DNA of 64,000 bases from Corynebacterium pseudodiphtheriticum DSM 44287 (GCF_000688415.1 NZ_JIAH01000001.1:1-64000), one strand, 5' to 3'. Shown: positions 35,063 through 43,318, counted from the first letter of the stretch. Notes: generated by a model from the sequence alone, not told the origin. Made by a program: numbers and translations.

Positions 35063-36577
35063 TCACTGCTGCATACGTGATGCCTGGGCAAAAAACTCAC
35101 GTTCGTGCGCCGATGCCATCAAATAAGCACGGGTTGCGCGCTCACGGGTTGATTCGCTGGCATTTTCGAAAGCCGTTTCCACAATCCTGATTGCTTTCCG
35201 CGTATCTTCTGCAAAGTTTGGATCACCATAGGTTTCCAACCACGAGTGGTACGGGTGCTCGTCGTGATTATGTTTAGTCAGCGCTTCGCCGATCTCGGCA
35301 TACAGCCAAAAGCAGGGCAAGACTGCAGCTACCCCGACGGCGTAGTCATCGGTGAAGGTGCGTGCAACCAAGAAATCAGTGTATGCGGCAGTAACCGGTG
35401 AGGGATCGACTTTTGGCACATTGAAAGAGCGGTGTAGTTCCGCTTCCACAGTCAGGCACTCCTGTGCAGCTTTGGCCCACCAGATTTGTTCTTCTGGCGT
35501 TGGGGCAATCGTCGATAAGCGCGCCAATGCACGGGAATAAAGCTCCAAGTACAAAGCATCTTGGGCCAAGTAAAACATGAATTCTTTTTTGGAGAGCTCG
35601 CCGCTGGTCAGCGAGGTAATGAATGACAGTTCTGTGATTTCACGCCAGAGAGTGCCGGTCTTTTCCCACAATTGGGTAGTGTGTGGGCCTTGCGCTGCGA
35701 TTGCTGGGGCCGGTGCTTTGTCATGGACTGGGAAAGTCCATGGGGTAGTGTCCGCGTTGGTCGCCCAGCGACGCAGCTGATGGAAGTGATCTACGGGGCC
35801 GTTTCCCTTGCCGACGGCAAGCTCGTCTGCATGGGCAATTGCTTCGTGCAGCCAGTGGGTTGCCCAGTCGAGTGCGTCGTTGAGTTCTGCCCCACCACCT
35901 AAGCGAGTAGCCAGGGCAGATGATAACGAACAGCCAGTTCCGTGAGTGTTTTTTGTATCTACTCGAGCAGAAGGTACCCGGTGAACAGCACCATCAGCGC
36001 TTACTGCTGCATTGTCAGCGATCGTGCCGTCGAGATGGCCACCTTTTACGATCACAGTGACGTCATGTTTTTCCGCAAAACGCTGGGCTTGTGCCACCGC
36101 GGCATCGAAATCTGCAGCCTCATCGTCTTCGACTAAAACAGCGAGTTCCTTCAGGTTCGGAGTAATGACATCAACGTGTGTGCACAGCTCGCGGATTTTT
36201 GCTTCAGCCTCTGGCTGCAACAGCCGGTCGCCGGAGCTAGCAACCATCACCGGGTCAAGCACTAGAGTAGTTTTGTTTCGGCCGCGCAACCATTCAGAAA
36301 CGGTATCGACGGTGTCGCTATCACCAAGCATGCCGATCTTGATGGCATCGATTTCGACGTCGTCAGAAACGCTAGTGAGTTGTTCGCGCAGAAATTCCTG
36401 TGGCGGGGTATGGATACTGCGTACACCCTGTGTGTTTTGCGCTACCAGGGCGGTGACTACGGACATGCCGAAACCGCCGGCAGCAGCAATAGATTTCAAA
36501 TCAGCCTGAACGCCAGCACCGCCTGTGGGATCAGTGCCAGCAATGGATAAGATACGAGCATTCGTCTTCATGCTCAC
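35063..36577 (-). CDS. thiD: Fused HMP/HMP-P kinase ThiD and TenA thiaminase II
   Basis: A 504-residue two-domain enzyme. Residues 1-265 are ThiD: TDPTGGAGVQADLKSI, LDPVMVASSGDRLL, and the anion-hole motif NTHGTGCSLSSALA; it phosphorylates hydroxymethylpyrimidine twice for thiamin synthesis. Residues ~290-504 are TenA: active Cys in LPCFWLYAEIGEAL, the EECLTVE-type helix (QECLTVEAELHRSF), and the C-terminal Glu helix ASAHEREFFAQAS. TenA salvages pyrimidine from thiamin breakdown. Thus one protein makes and phosphorylates HMP. No TPP riboswitch is visible upstream. The 205-base gap to ndh contains only a hairpin at 36711-36749. Confidence 0.93.
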   Translation of the reverse strand: MSMKTNARILSIAGTDPTGGAGVQADLKSIAAAGGFGMSVVTALVAQNTQGVRSIHTPPQEFLREQLTSVSDDVEIDAIKIGMLGDSDTVDTVSEWLRGRNKTTLVLDPVMVASSGDRLLQPEAEAKIRELCTHVDVITPNLKELAVLVEDDEAADFDAAVAQAQRFAEKHDVTVIVKGGHLDGTIADNAAVSADGAVHRVPSARVDTKNTHGTGCSLSSALATRLGGGAELNDALDWATHWLHEAIAHADELAVGKGNGPVDHFHQLRRWATNADTTPWTFPVHDKAPAPAIAAQGPHTTQLWEKTGTLWREITELSFITSLTSGELSKKEFMFYLAQDALYLELYSRALARLSTIAPTPEEQIWWAKAAQECLTVEAELHRSFNVPKVDPSPVTAAYTDFLVARTFTDDYAVGVAAVLPCFWLYAEIGEALTKHNHDEHPYHSWLETYGDPNFAEDTRKAIRIVETAFENASESTRERATRAYLMASAHEREFFAQASRMQQ

Positions 36578-36710
36578 CAGGCTAGCGAAAATACTGGGAA
36601 TTGTTAGCCCTGCACAGTGATTGTGACCGGAATATTGTTCAAGAATGCGCTCAACAATCTGCGCAGCAGTGTCTCAGGAATGTTCCTAGCATGATGTTCA
36701 GAGCATTTAG

Positions 36711-36749
36711 TACCCGCATAGCCTCCGGCTGTGCTATACGGGCGTTGGG
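36711..36749 (-). terminator. Hairpin between ndh and thiD-tenA
   Basis: On the leftward strand CCCGTATAGC pairs with GCTATGCGGG around a ten-base loop (one G:U). It is 34 bases after the ndh stop in the direction of transcription. No T-tract follows, so termination strength is uncertain. Confidence 0.45.
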
Positions 36750-36782
36750 TTTTGCCTTGTGGCGTTATTCGGTTGCGGAATT

Positions 36783-38180
36783 TTAGCCGATGCGCTTGGT
36801 GTCTTTAACTTCGACCGGTTGGTCTTTCTCATCAGTACTAAGTTCGCCCAGCTTCAGTAGAGCGTTTCGGCCGTGACGCTGTTGCTCGGTGATCTCCAGG
36901 TTGCCCCGGTTGCGGGAAAGTACATTGCTGGTCCAGTTCAAGACGGTAAACAGGCGGTTACGCACACCGGTGAGGAACTGGGCGTGCACAACGAGCCACA
37001 TTAGCCAGCCGACAAAGCCAGTGATCTCGCTGTTTTCCATTTTCACCACAGCATTACCGCGGTTGATGATCGCCATCGAGCCCTTATCGAAGTATTCGAA
37101 AGCTTCCTTCGGATCCTGCTCGGAATTATCGCTGGTCTTGGCGTCGATGAGCTTGGCTACGTGCTTACCCGTTTGGATGGCAACCTGAGCCACACCAGGC
37201 AGACGATTCAGTGACATCATGTCACCGATGAGATAGACGTTGTCGTGATCGCCAACGGTGAGGTCTTCGTTGACCGATACGCGGCCACCACGATCGAACT
37301 CGACATTAGCTTGTTCCGCAACCATTTTGCCCAACGGGGAAGCTTCCACACCAGCGGACCAGACCTTGGTTGGGGACTCGATGGTGTGCACGGAATCGTC
37401 GGCCATGTTCTTGTATACGACCTTGTCGTCATCAACTTCAGTGACCATGGCATTCAGACGTACTTCGATGCCTTGCTTCTCCAAGGTGCGCTGTGCCTTC
37501 TTGCCCAGTTTCTTACCGAACGGTGGAAGCACCTGAGGTGCGCCGTCGAGAAGGATGATCTTCGCTGATTCCGGCGAAATATTCTTGAAGGCACCTTTGA
37601 GGCCACGCTTTGCCAGTTCAGCCAGCTGACCAGCCAGTTCTACGCCGGTTGGTCCTGCACCAATGATTACGAAAGTCAGCAAACGCGCGCGCTCTTCGGG
37701 GTCATCGGTCAATTCTGCGCGTTCGAATGCTCCCAAAAGGCGTGAGCGGATCTCCAGAGCGTCGTCGATGCTCTTCATGCCTGGTGCGTACTGTGCAAAG
37801 TGGTTGTTACCGAAGTATCCCTGCTTGGAACCAGCGGCGATAACCAGGGAGTCATAAGCGAAATCTTTCTTGATGTCACCCTGGGATGCGCTCACGATCT
37901 GTTTTGCAATATCGATTGCAGTCACCTCACCGCGCACAACATCAACATTGTTTTGCTTACGCAACAGTTGGCGAGTTGACGGGGCGATCTCACCCGCGGA
38001 GACGAGGCCGGTGGCAACTTGGTAGAGCATCGGCTGGAACAAGTGGCTGTTGGTGCGGTCGATCAAGGTGATATCGACGTCAGCGTTGGCCAAACCTTGG
38101 ACCGTGTTCAGGCCACCGAAGCCGGATCCAATGACGACGACATGGTGACGATCACCTGCGGGGCGGTGTGCTTGAGACAT
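36783..38180 (-). CDS. ndh: Type II NADH dehydrogenase
   Basis: A 465-residue FAD enzyme that oxidises NADH and reduces menaquinone without pumping protons. The FAD motif is VVIGSGFGGLNTVQGLA near residue 15, the NAD motif FVIIGAGPTGVELAGQLAEL near 170, and VYLIGDMM the second FAD motif. The C-terminal amphipathic/hydrophobic helix (VGWLMWLVVHAQFLTG) anchors it to the membrane. Equivalent to C. glutamicum cg1656. It is divergent from ufaA; the gap has a near-palindrome at 38207-38226. Confidence 0.95.
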   Translation of the reverse strand: MSQAHRPAGDRHHVVVIGSGFGGLNTVQGLANADVDITLIDRTNSHLFQPMLYQVATGLVSAGEIAPSTRQLLRKQNNVDVVRGEVTAIDIAKQIVSASQGDIKKDFAYDSLVIAAGSKQGYFGNNHFAQYAPGMKSIDDALEIRSRLLGAFERAELTDDPEERARLLTFVIIGAGPTGVELAGQLAELAKRGLKGAFKNISPESAKIILLDGAPQVLPPFGKKLGKKAQRTLEKQGIEVRLNAMVTEVDDDKVVYKNMADDSVHTIESPTKVWSAGVEASPLGKMVAEQANVEFDRGGRVSVNEDLTVGDHDNVYLIGDMMSLNRLPGVAQVAIQTGKHVAKLIDAKTSDNSEQDPKEAFEYFDKGSMAIINRGNAVVKMENSEITGFVGWLMWLVVHAQFLTGVRNRLFTVLNWTSNVLSRNRGNLEITEQQRHGRNALLKLGELSTDEKDQPVEVKDTKRIG

Positions 38181-38206
38181 AGATACCTCTTCGTAGAAAA
38201 TATGCG

Positions 38207-38226
38207 GTGTATTTGATTAAGTACAC
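38207..38226. promoter_or_regulatory. Near-palindromic site in ndh/ufaA divergent promoter
   Basis: GTGTATTT-GATT-AAGTACAC, arms matching at seven of eight positions, 27 bases upstream of the ndh start. The shape suits a dimeric regulator; none can be named. Confidence 0.4.
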
Positions 38227-38331
38227 AGTTAAATATACGCCTACACACTCTAGTGGCCAGAAACACTTTGCTAAAATCATTGGGGCTGAACAGTTCCGCC
38301 TACCGTCCCGAATCGTTGGCAAGGAGTAAGT

Positions 38332-39645
38332 GTGCACGAGCAACATTGGGCTCATCTTGCAGCGATCGATGCACAGGCGTGGCCGTCAATCGCCTCTGTG
38401 CCTGGTGGGGCCTTACTGTCGCTACGCGCACGTGTTGCGGAAGCGCACCTTGCTCGTGCCTGCCGGATCGCCGGCCTTGAGCTCGATCCAGATGCTTCAC
38501 CGGATTTAATTATTGACCACGAGCTTTTGTTTCATCGTATCGCGCACGCTGGTTGGTTGGGCTTTGCAGAATCCTATATGGCAGGAGAGTGGCGGACCCC
38601 AGACTCAGCCGCCTTGGTTCGGGTGCTCACTCGTCTGCTCGCCACTGGCTATGCCCCACGTGCAAAGCAAAAAATCCCGGTTACGTTGTTTGACGGCGGG
38701 CAAATTCCGGCGGAGCTAGTTCGGTTATATTCCGATGAAAAGAGTAGTGGTTTCGCCGGAATCTTTTCGACGGGCGTGGCGACGACGGTCCGGGAGTCCG
38801 TACCTAGTTATGTTCCTTCCCAGCACCGCGGGAGTGAGTCAAAGCAGCACTTTGTGGATGTTACAGAGATTTCCGAGCCGCAGAATGTGGAACGCGATGA
38901 CTTCCAGGACGCCCAGGCACGCGCCGCACGGTTTTTGCTTGACGATCTTGGCGTGACTGCCTCCAGCCACGTGCTGGAGTTTCCTGCTAATGGATCCGTC
39001 ACGGCGGAAGTTGCTGGCCGACGTAAAGCAGTCGTCGATGCCCTCAGCAATGACGCAGAACACCTGGCGGCAGTGCGCGAAGATTTGGTTCTTGCCGGGG
39101 TAGAAGACTTTGTGCACACACAACATATCGCGCATCCCTTACCGACGCCGAGTGACTGGCAAGGGCGTTATGACGCTATTGTGTCCATGGAAGCATTCGA
39201 ATTCTTGGCACCTGCAGATCGGGTATATTTCTTGCGGCATGCGGGCAGGCTACTGGCTCCTGGCGGAAAGCTGGGGATACAAACCTTGGTGGCGACTGAT
39301 GGTATGACCGCATCTGCACGCAATGCCTTATTGGCCTTGCGGGCCTATATTTGGCCAGGTTTGGATTATTTCGATATCAATGGTCATCACAAACTCTTCG
39401 ATCAAAAGTCTGGTTTGCGCATCATTAAGCAAAGCCATTTTGGCTCACACTACCGGAAGTCATTGCAGCTGCAGCGCAGCTTTTTTGAAGGGCATTTGCG
39501 TGAAGCGGCGGCAAGTGGATTCGATGCCGTATACCGGCGGTTGTGGATATTCCAGTTAGCTCTGCGTGAAACATTGCTGGACTTGGGCATGCTTGACGCT
39601 GTGCAGTTAACCGCAACCCACCGGCATCGCCGAGGCCGACGCTAA
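38332..39645 (+). CDS. ufaA: Cyclopropane-fatty-acid-synthase-like methyltransferase (UfaA type)
   Basis: A 437-residue SAM-dependent methyltransferase of the CFA/mycolic acid methyltransferase group. The N-terminal region (about 1-160) is the lipid-facing domain (GWLGFAESYMAGEWRTPD). The SAM-binding core starts near 200 (VLEFPANGSVTAEVAGR, where the usual glycine-rich motif is weakened to PANGS), then SMEAFEFLAPADRVYFL, LAPGGKLGIQTL. Corynebacterial homologues are named ufaA and may act on unsaturated fatty acyl chains. The weakened SAM motif leaves activity uncertain. GTG 38332 follows AAGGAG. The stop lies inside a terminator hairpin shared with the convergent DUF1266 gene. Confidence 0.85.
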   Translation: MHEQHWAHLAAIDAQAWPSIASVPGGALLSLRARVAEAHLARACRIAGLELDPDASPDLIIDHELLFHRIAHAGWLGFAESYMAGEWRTPDSAALVRVLTRLLATGYAPRAKQKIPVTLFDGGQIPAELVRLYSDEKSSGFAGIFSTGVATTVRESVPSYVPSQHRGSESKQHFVDVTEISEPQNVERDDFQDAQARAARFLLDDLGVTASSHVLEFPANGSVTAEVAGRRKAVVDALSNDAEHLAAVREDLVLAGVEDFVHTQHIAHPLPTPSDWQGRYDAIVSMEAFEFLAPADRVYFLRHAGRLLAPGGKLGIQTLVATDGMTASARNALLALRAYIWPGLDYFDINGHHKLFDQKSGLRIIKQSHFGSHYRKSLQLQRSFFEGHLREAAASGFDAVYRRLWIFQLALRETLLDLGMLDAVQLTATHRHRRGRR

Positions 39646-39661
39646 ATATTTGGCGTCGGCC
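39634..39661. terminator. Bidirectional terminator, ufaA / DUF1266 gene
   Basis: GGCCGACGC at 39634-39642 and GCGTCGGCC at 39653-39661 are exact complements, and AAATATTT between them is itself self-complementary, so nearly all 28 bases pair. The TAA stop of ufaA lies in the centre. It serves two convergent genes. Confidence 0.75.
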
Positions 39662-39678
39662 ACTGGTTTCGGTTGGCA

Positions 39679-41331
39679 TTAGTGCAGCGGTAATTCACTC
39701 CACGGTGATTGCTTTGACGCTAATGCTCCAGCGGTGGAAGCCATCATGCGTTGTTGTAGACCGTCCACCTGGCCACTTTCACATAAACGGCCAACTAAGA
39801 AACCATTGCCATAATCACGCCAGTTGGTGTGATGCGCCTTCGCTAGTTTTGCACCTTCTGCGGCGAATGCATTGGCTTCGTCCTCTGTGAATAATTCGGT
39901 GGCATAGCCCATAGCTGCTAGACGTACCCCCTGTGCAATTCGCCAGCCTGCTAGCGAGGTGGGTAGATTTTTCGGCAGGAAAAGGTCGATGTCTTCGAGT
40001 GATAATAAGACGGCCAACTGTCCAGCGGCTGCGCTAATCTCCTTGTCGGCGCTCTGCGGGTCTGCGGCGTGGGCATATTCGTCTCGCAGGGCAGTGGTAA
40101 TTTTTTCTAATCCATGTGCTTGTCGTTTGTCGAGTTCCCAGCCTCGGATTTCTTGCAACACAGTACGCACTGCCCGGTAAGCCTCATGATCTGGATCATT
40201 GAGATATTTGCCAATAGCAGCGCGCAAGCTCGGGGCATCCGAGACTTGGTGCTGGTTTTCTAAGTGCTTCCAAATCTCCTGTACGCGTTGCTCATCGTAG
40301 CTAGCCGGGGCATCCAGGGGAATCTTGCTGCCAAGCAAATACGGTGCTTGTAACGACCAGCCCAGGCGCAAATCGTCGGCAAGCTTACCCATAACTGCGA
40401 CAGGAAGCTGTTGCGCATTAGCTTGCATTGACGAGAAGATCTCTTCATAGCTGTTGGATTTAATCGGTGGGAAAGACTCAGTGTGCAAGGGGAGTTCCAC
40501 CCATGGCGAACCCGGGTCGGTAAGCAGCGCAGCTGCATTATGGAAAATGAAGCGGAAGTACTCACCAATTTTGCTGGCCATCATGGCTTCGCCATAAACG
40601 AGGGCAGCGACGTATTCTTCCCAGGTGTCGTAAGCGCGCGCGATACCGAGTACGCATTTCACGATGATTGGCCGAACCTCATCGGGTTTAATTAAGCCGG
40701 CACCTGCGCCCAAGTTGAGCTGGCGCACCGCAGCAGCGAAATAGAACCCGGCTAAGGTGTGAGGTAGTTGCTGCGGAATTAAGAGTTCGGCCTCGGGGTT
40801 AAGCAGGGGTTTTAATAGGCGCTGCGCCTCGGTTTCCAAAGTGGCGAAGGGAACTTCGGGAAGTGCACCGGATAATTCGTTAACGAGCACACTGCTTTGC
40901 CCGGAACGCTGGTTTAAAGGCAAATCGCGGATCTGTTGCAAAGTGCTTCGAGCCACTTCATAAGCACGGTCGTGGGTGCGCTGAGAGGCTTGTTGCGCTG
41001 ATTTCAGCAGATCTTCACGGCTATTAATATTCCAGGCCTTCGATAAAAATTGTGCGAGCTGCGGGTTTGCGGTCGCCTTGATGATGTTGCCTTCTTCGTC
41101 ACGCTCAATTTTCGGCATGGCTGGCAAAGGTCCATCCGGAGCGATGTTGGGACGCAAGAAATATGGAGCGACGACTGACCAGCCGCGGCGTAGCATTTCA
41201 TCCTGTAAACCAGATTTCTTGAGTTCGAAATCAAAGCCACGAGCTTGGGCTTTAGAGAGGTAATCCTCGTAACTGGAGGCCTCGGACAGGGCAAGTGCGT
41301 CAATCTTTCGTTCAGCCATGTTTGTCATCAT
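39679..41331 (-). CDS. Tandem DUF1266 protein
   Basis: A 550-residue soluble protein built from two related halves. Half one (about 28-275) begins LRRGWSVVAPYFL and ends SPWVELPLH; half two (about 315-550) begins LRLGWSLQAPYLL and ends SPWSELPLH at the very C-terminus. Matching inner blocks are LLIPQQLPHTLAGFYFAAAVRQL versus LFLPKNLPTSLAGWRIAQGVRL, each about 22 residues, and STLQQIRDLPLNQR versus TVLQEIRGWELDKR. Both resemble DUF1266 (YbeR/YbeU-like), a family with no established function, found in some toxin-immunity and polymorphic settings. Start ATG 41331, with alternatives at the next codon or MAERK. Isolated gene, no operon partners. Confidence 0.8.
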   Translation of the reverse strand: MMTNMAERKIDALALSEASSYEDYLSKAQARGFDFELKKSGLQDEMLRRGWSVVAPYFLRPNIAPDGPLPAMPKIERDEEGNIIKATANPQLAQFLSKAWNINSREDLLKSAQQASQRTHDRAYEVARSTLQQIRDLPLNQRSGQSSVLVNELSGALPEVPFATLETEAQRLLKPLLNPEAELLIPQQLPHTLAGFYFAAAVRQLNLGAGAGLIKPDEVRPIIVKCVLGIARAYDTWEEYVAALVYGEAMMASKIGEYFRFIFHNAAALLTDPGSPWVELPLHTESFPPIKSNSYEEIFSSMQANAQQLPVAVMGKLADDLRLGWSLQAPYLLGSKIPLDAPASYDEQRVQEIWKHLENQHQVSDAPSLRAAIGKYLNDPDHEAYRAVRTVLQEIRGWELDKRQAHGLEKITTALRDEYAHAADPQSADKEISAAAGQLAVLLSLEDIDLFLPKNLPTSLAGWRIAQGVRLAAMGYATELFTEDEANAFAAEGAKLAKAHHTNWRDYGNGFLVGRLCESGQVDGLQQRMMASTAGALASKQSPWSELPLH

Positions 41332-41522
41332 ACCCGTGGTAGCCGAACCACCAATGATGCCGAAGACTGCCGAAAATAGTCGAGAGTGAAGGAGAGCATC
41401 GATCGCTAAAGTGACATAATGTCAATTATCGGACAATTGTAGAAGCGGGCTTTACCCACGGGTTGCGAGCCGAACTATTGCGGACCGCAACCAAATCGTC
41501 CGCTGTCTAGTGGGACGTTTAT

Positions 41523-42236
41523 TTATTTGCCCGTTTTTGCGAAACTCAATCGAATATCCACCGTGCCTGTTTCCGCAATCTTCGCAGCGATCAAATCTGG
41601 TGAATGCACGCCAAAGTCTTCGCGGTTGATCTCTACCGTGCCAGAAACGACGAGCAGCTCGCCATCGCGCAGAGCTTGGAATCGTGCCTCAACAGGTTCG
41701 GAGTGATCTTTGATTGTTAGTTTGCCGGCGACATCGATCTCTCCCGCAGTGCCATCTTCTGGTAGCTGTGAGACGTCTACTGGTTCAGTAAGAATAAATG
41801 TGGATATCGGAAACTTGCTGGTCTCAAAGAGCTTGTCTTTCATGTTGACATCGCGGACATCACGATCCGTGGTCAGCTGATTCATGTCTACCTCAACGGT
41901 TGCAGAAGTTAATGTGTCATCACTAATTTGTGCCGCTCCCGTGACATAACCTGTAGAGCCGGAAGTTACGCGTTCGTCACCAGGCAAAATCTCCGAAAAA
42001 GTAAAGCCTACCGAGGTGATATTTGGATTCTTTCCTTCGACGATTTCCCAAGCGCCATCCACTGGAACCGAGGCTGCTGCCGCGCCTGAATCATTCAAGG
42101 CTTCAGTCTTGACGCCTGGCCCAGTGATGAGCCGGTATAACAAAGGAACGATGCTAAGCAGTGCCAAAAGAACAATGAGTACGACGAAAACCGCGATGAC
42201 AGATTTACGGCGTTTCATGGGGGATTTTTTCATCAT
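41523..42236 (-). CDS. YceI-family lipid-binding protein, membrane-anchored
   Basis: A 237-residue protein: a Lys/Arg-rich start, a membrane helix (about 14-36) and a YceI lipocalin-like barrel outside (about 60-235). Typical family stretches are VGFTFSEI, ATVEVDMNQLTTDRDVRD, FETSKFPISTF, DVAGKLTIKDHSEPVEA and FGVHSPDLIAAKI. YceI proteins bind polyisoprenoids; ligand here unknown. The start ATGATG overlaps the stop of the upstream 111-aa gene by one base (TAATG), so both are translated together. Confidence 0.9.
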   Translation of the reverse strand: MMKKSPMKRRKSVIAVFVVLIVLLALLSIVPLLYRLITGPGVKTEALNDSGAAAASVPVDGAWEIVEGKNPNITSVGFTFSEILPGDERVTSGSTGYVTGAAQISDDTLTSATVEVDMNQLTTDRDVRDVNMKDKLFETSKFPISTFILTEPVDVSQLPEDGTAGEIDVAGKLTIKDHSEPVEARFQALRDGELLVVSGTVEINREDFGVHSPDLIAAKIAETGTVDIRLSFAKTGK

Positions 42237-42571
42237 TACCTCAACTTCTCTATGGAGCGCGCCAAATCAATTAATTCCGTGCACAACTGCCCCAGCTCCT
42301 CCGCTGAAGCTTCTTCGGCTGCTGCCCATGCAATGTCCTCGGCTGCGCAGCGCAACTGGAATAATGAATCATGCAGCATATCGGCTTTAGCTTTGCTCAA
42401 TATTACGGCATCGGGAGAAATTTCCGTTCCTGATAAATTTTGGCGTTGCTCATAAGCTCGTTGCTTGCACGACGTACTGCAGTACTTGCGTGGGCGCCCA
42501 CGTCCTTGGGTTGCGACTGCTGTACCACACCATTGGCACGGTTTGGGGCGGTTTTGTTGGTAGGCAGACAC
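42236..42571 (-). CDS. Small cysteine-motif (zinc-finger-like) protein coupled to YceI
   Basis: A 111-residue protein. The N-terminal part has CQWCGTAVATQGRGRPRKYC and then STSCKQRAYEQRQ: four cysteines as C-x2-C-x16-C-x3-C, a zinc-finger-like pattern with a basic GRPRK AT-hook-like segment. The C-terminal half is an alanine/glutamate-rich helix (AEDIAWAAAEEASAEELG). A role in nucleic-acid binding is inferred. GTG start at 42571 with no Shine-Dalgarno in front, so the mRNA may be leaderless. One-base overlap with the YceI gene. Homologues occur in related actinobacteria as uncharacterised proteins. Confidence 0.72.
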   Translation of the reverse strand: MSAYQQNRPKPCQWCGTAVATQGRGRPRKYCSTSCKQRAYEQRQNLSGTEISPDAVILSKAKADMLHDSLFQLRCAAEDIAWAAAEEASAEELGQLCTELIDLARSIEKLR

Positions 42572-42683
42572 TCTAGTGACTTTAGTCTATTGACGAAAAG
42601 TCGTGAAATGTTCTTAGCGTGGGTCTAAGAACGCGAGGAAGCAGATGGCGAAGCCCAAATCGAGAATCCTTATAGGATGATCG

Positions 42684-42710
42684 GGAACAAAACAGTGGGT
42701 TCGTGCGTTA
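42684..42710 (+). promoter_or_regulatory. SigH/SigR-like promoter of rbpA
   Basis: GGGAAC at 42684-42689, an 18-base spacer and GTT at 42708-42710, fitting the GGAAT/C-N18-GTT consensus of oxidative-stress sigma factors (SigR in Streptomyces, SigH in corynebacteria/mycobacteria). The rbpA start is 97 bases further on. A TATAGT (42709-42714) also overlaps and could be a vegetative -10. Confidence 0.6.
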
Positions 42711-42807
42711 TAGTGGTAGATCGTTATCCCCGATGAATTTTTGGTGCTTAATTAGCGCCATGAATGTTATCGATGCCCCCGGAATAATATAAGGATGTGT
42801 CCCACTT

Positions 42808-43194
42808 ATGGCAGATCGCGTATTGCGCGGCAGCCGCATGGGTGCTGTCAGCTACGAAACTGACCGCGACCATGACCTGGCACCACGCCAAATGGTGAAA
42901 TACCGCACCGAAGACGGTGAAGTTTACGAGGTACCTTTTGCCGATGATGCGGAGATTCCAGAAGAGTGGCTGTGCAAAAACGGTAAATGGGGAACGCTAG
43001 TAGAAGGCGAAGGCGTTGAATCGAAGCCGGTGAAGCCGCCTCGTACCCACTGGGATATGCTGTGCGAACGCCGTAGCATCGAAGAGCTTGATAAGTTGCT
43101 TGAAGAGCGTATCGAAAATTTGCGTAAGCGCCGTCGTACCGCTGCGAAACTGCTCAAAGAGCAAAAAGAACAGCAAGAAGCCGAAGGAAAATAA
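42808..43194 (+). CDS. rbpA: RNA polymerase-binding protein RbpA
   Basis: A 128-residue actinobacterial transcription factor that binds the housekeeping sigma factor and core polymerase and stabilises open complexes. The N-terminal basic tail and core are clear: MADRVLRGSRMGAVSYETD, PRQMVKYRTEDGEVYEVPFA, then basic linker and the sigma-interacting helices (THWDMLCERRSIEELDKLL, followed by RIENLRKRR). The C-terminus is Lys/Glu/Gln-rich. It is monocistronic: promoter before, strong terminator after. Position next to ppm1 and lnt matches Mtb Rv2050-Rv2051c. Confidence 0.96.
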   Translation: MADRVLRGSRMGAVSYETDRDHDLAPRQMVKYRTEDGEVYEVPFADDAEIPEEWLCKNGKWGTLVEGEGVESKPVKPPRTHWDMLCERRSIEELDKLLEERIENLRKRRRTAAKLLKEQKEQQEAEGK

Positions 43195-43232
43195 ATTTCT
43201 TGGCTAAGGCTTAACTGTTTAAAGTTTTTCTT

Positions 43233-43275
43233 AAGGTGCCAGTCTCCCACTAAAGAATGTGGGGCTGGCACCTTT
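43233..43275. terminator. Strong terminator between rbpA and ppm1
   Basis: AAGGTGCCAGTCTCCCAC (43233-43250) pairs with TGGGGCTGGCACCTTT (43260-43275) across a loop of about nine bases. T-rich sequence follows on the right and A-rich precedes on the left, so it works for rbpA and probably for the convergent ppm1 unit. Confidence 0.85.
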
Positions 43276-43292
43276 CGTTTATAGCGTGGTAG

Positions 43293-43317
43293 TCCGCTAG
43301 CTAGTCTAGCTAGCGGA
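43293..43317. repeat. 25-base near-perfect palindrome beside ppm1 stop
   Basis: TCCGCTAGCTAG-T-CTAGCTAGCGGA: 12-base arms that are exact complements around a single base, starting two bases after the ppm1 stop. It may be a second terminator stem, for leftward transcription, or a protein site; a one-base loop would force the hairpin to open a few pairs. Confidence 0.75.
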
Positions 43318-43318
43318 G

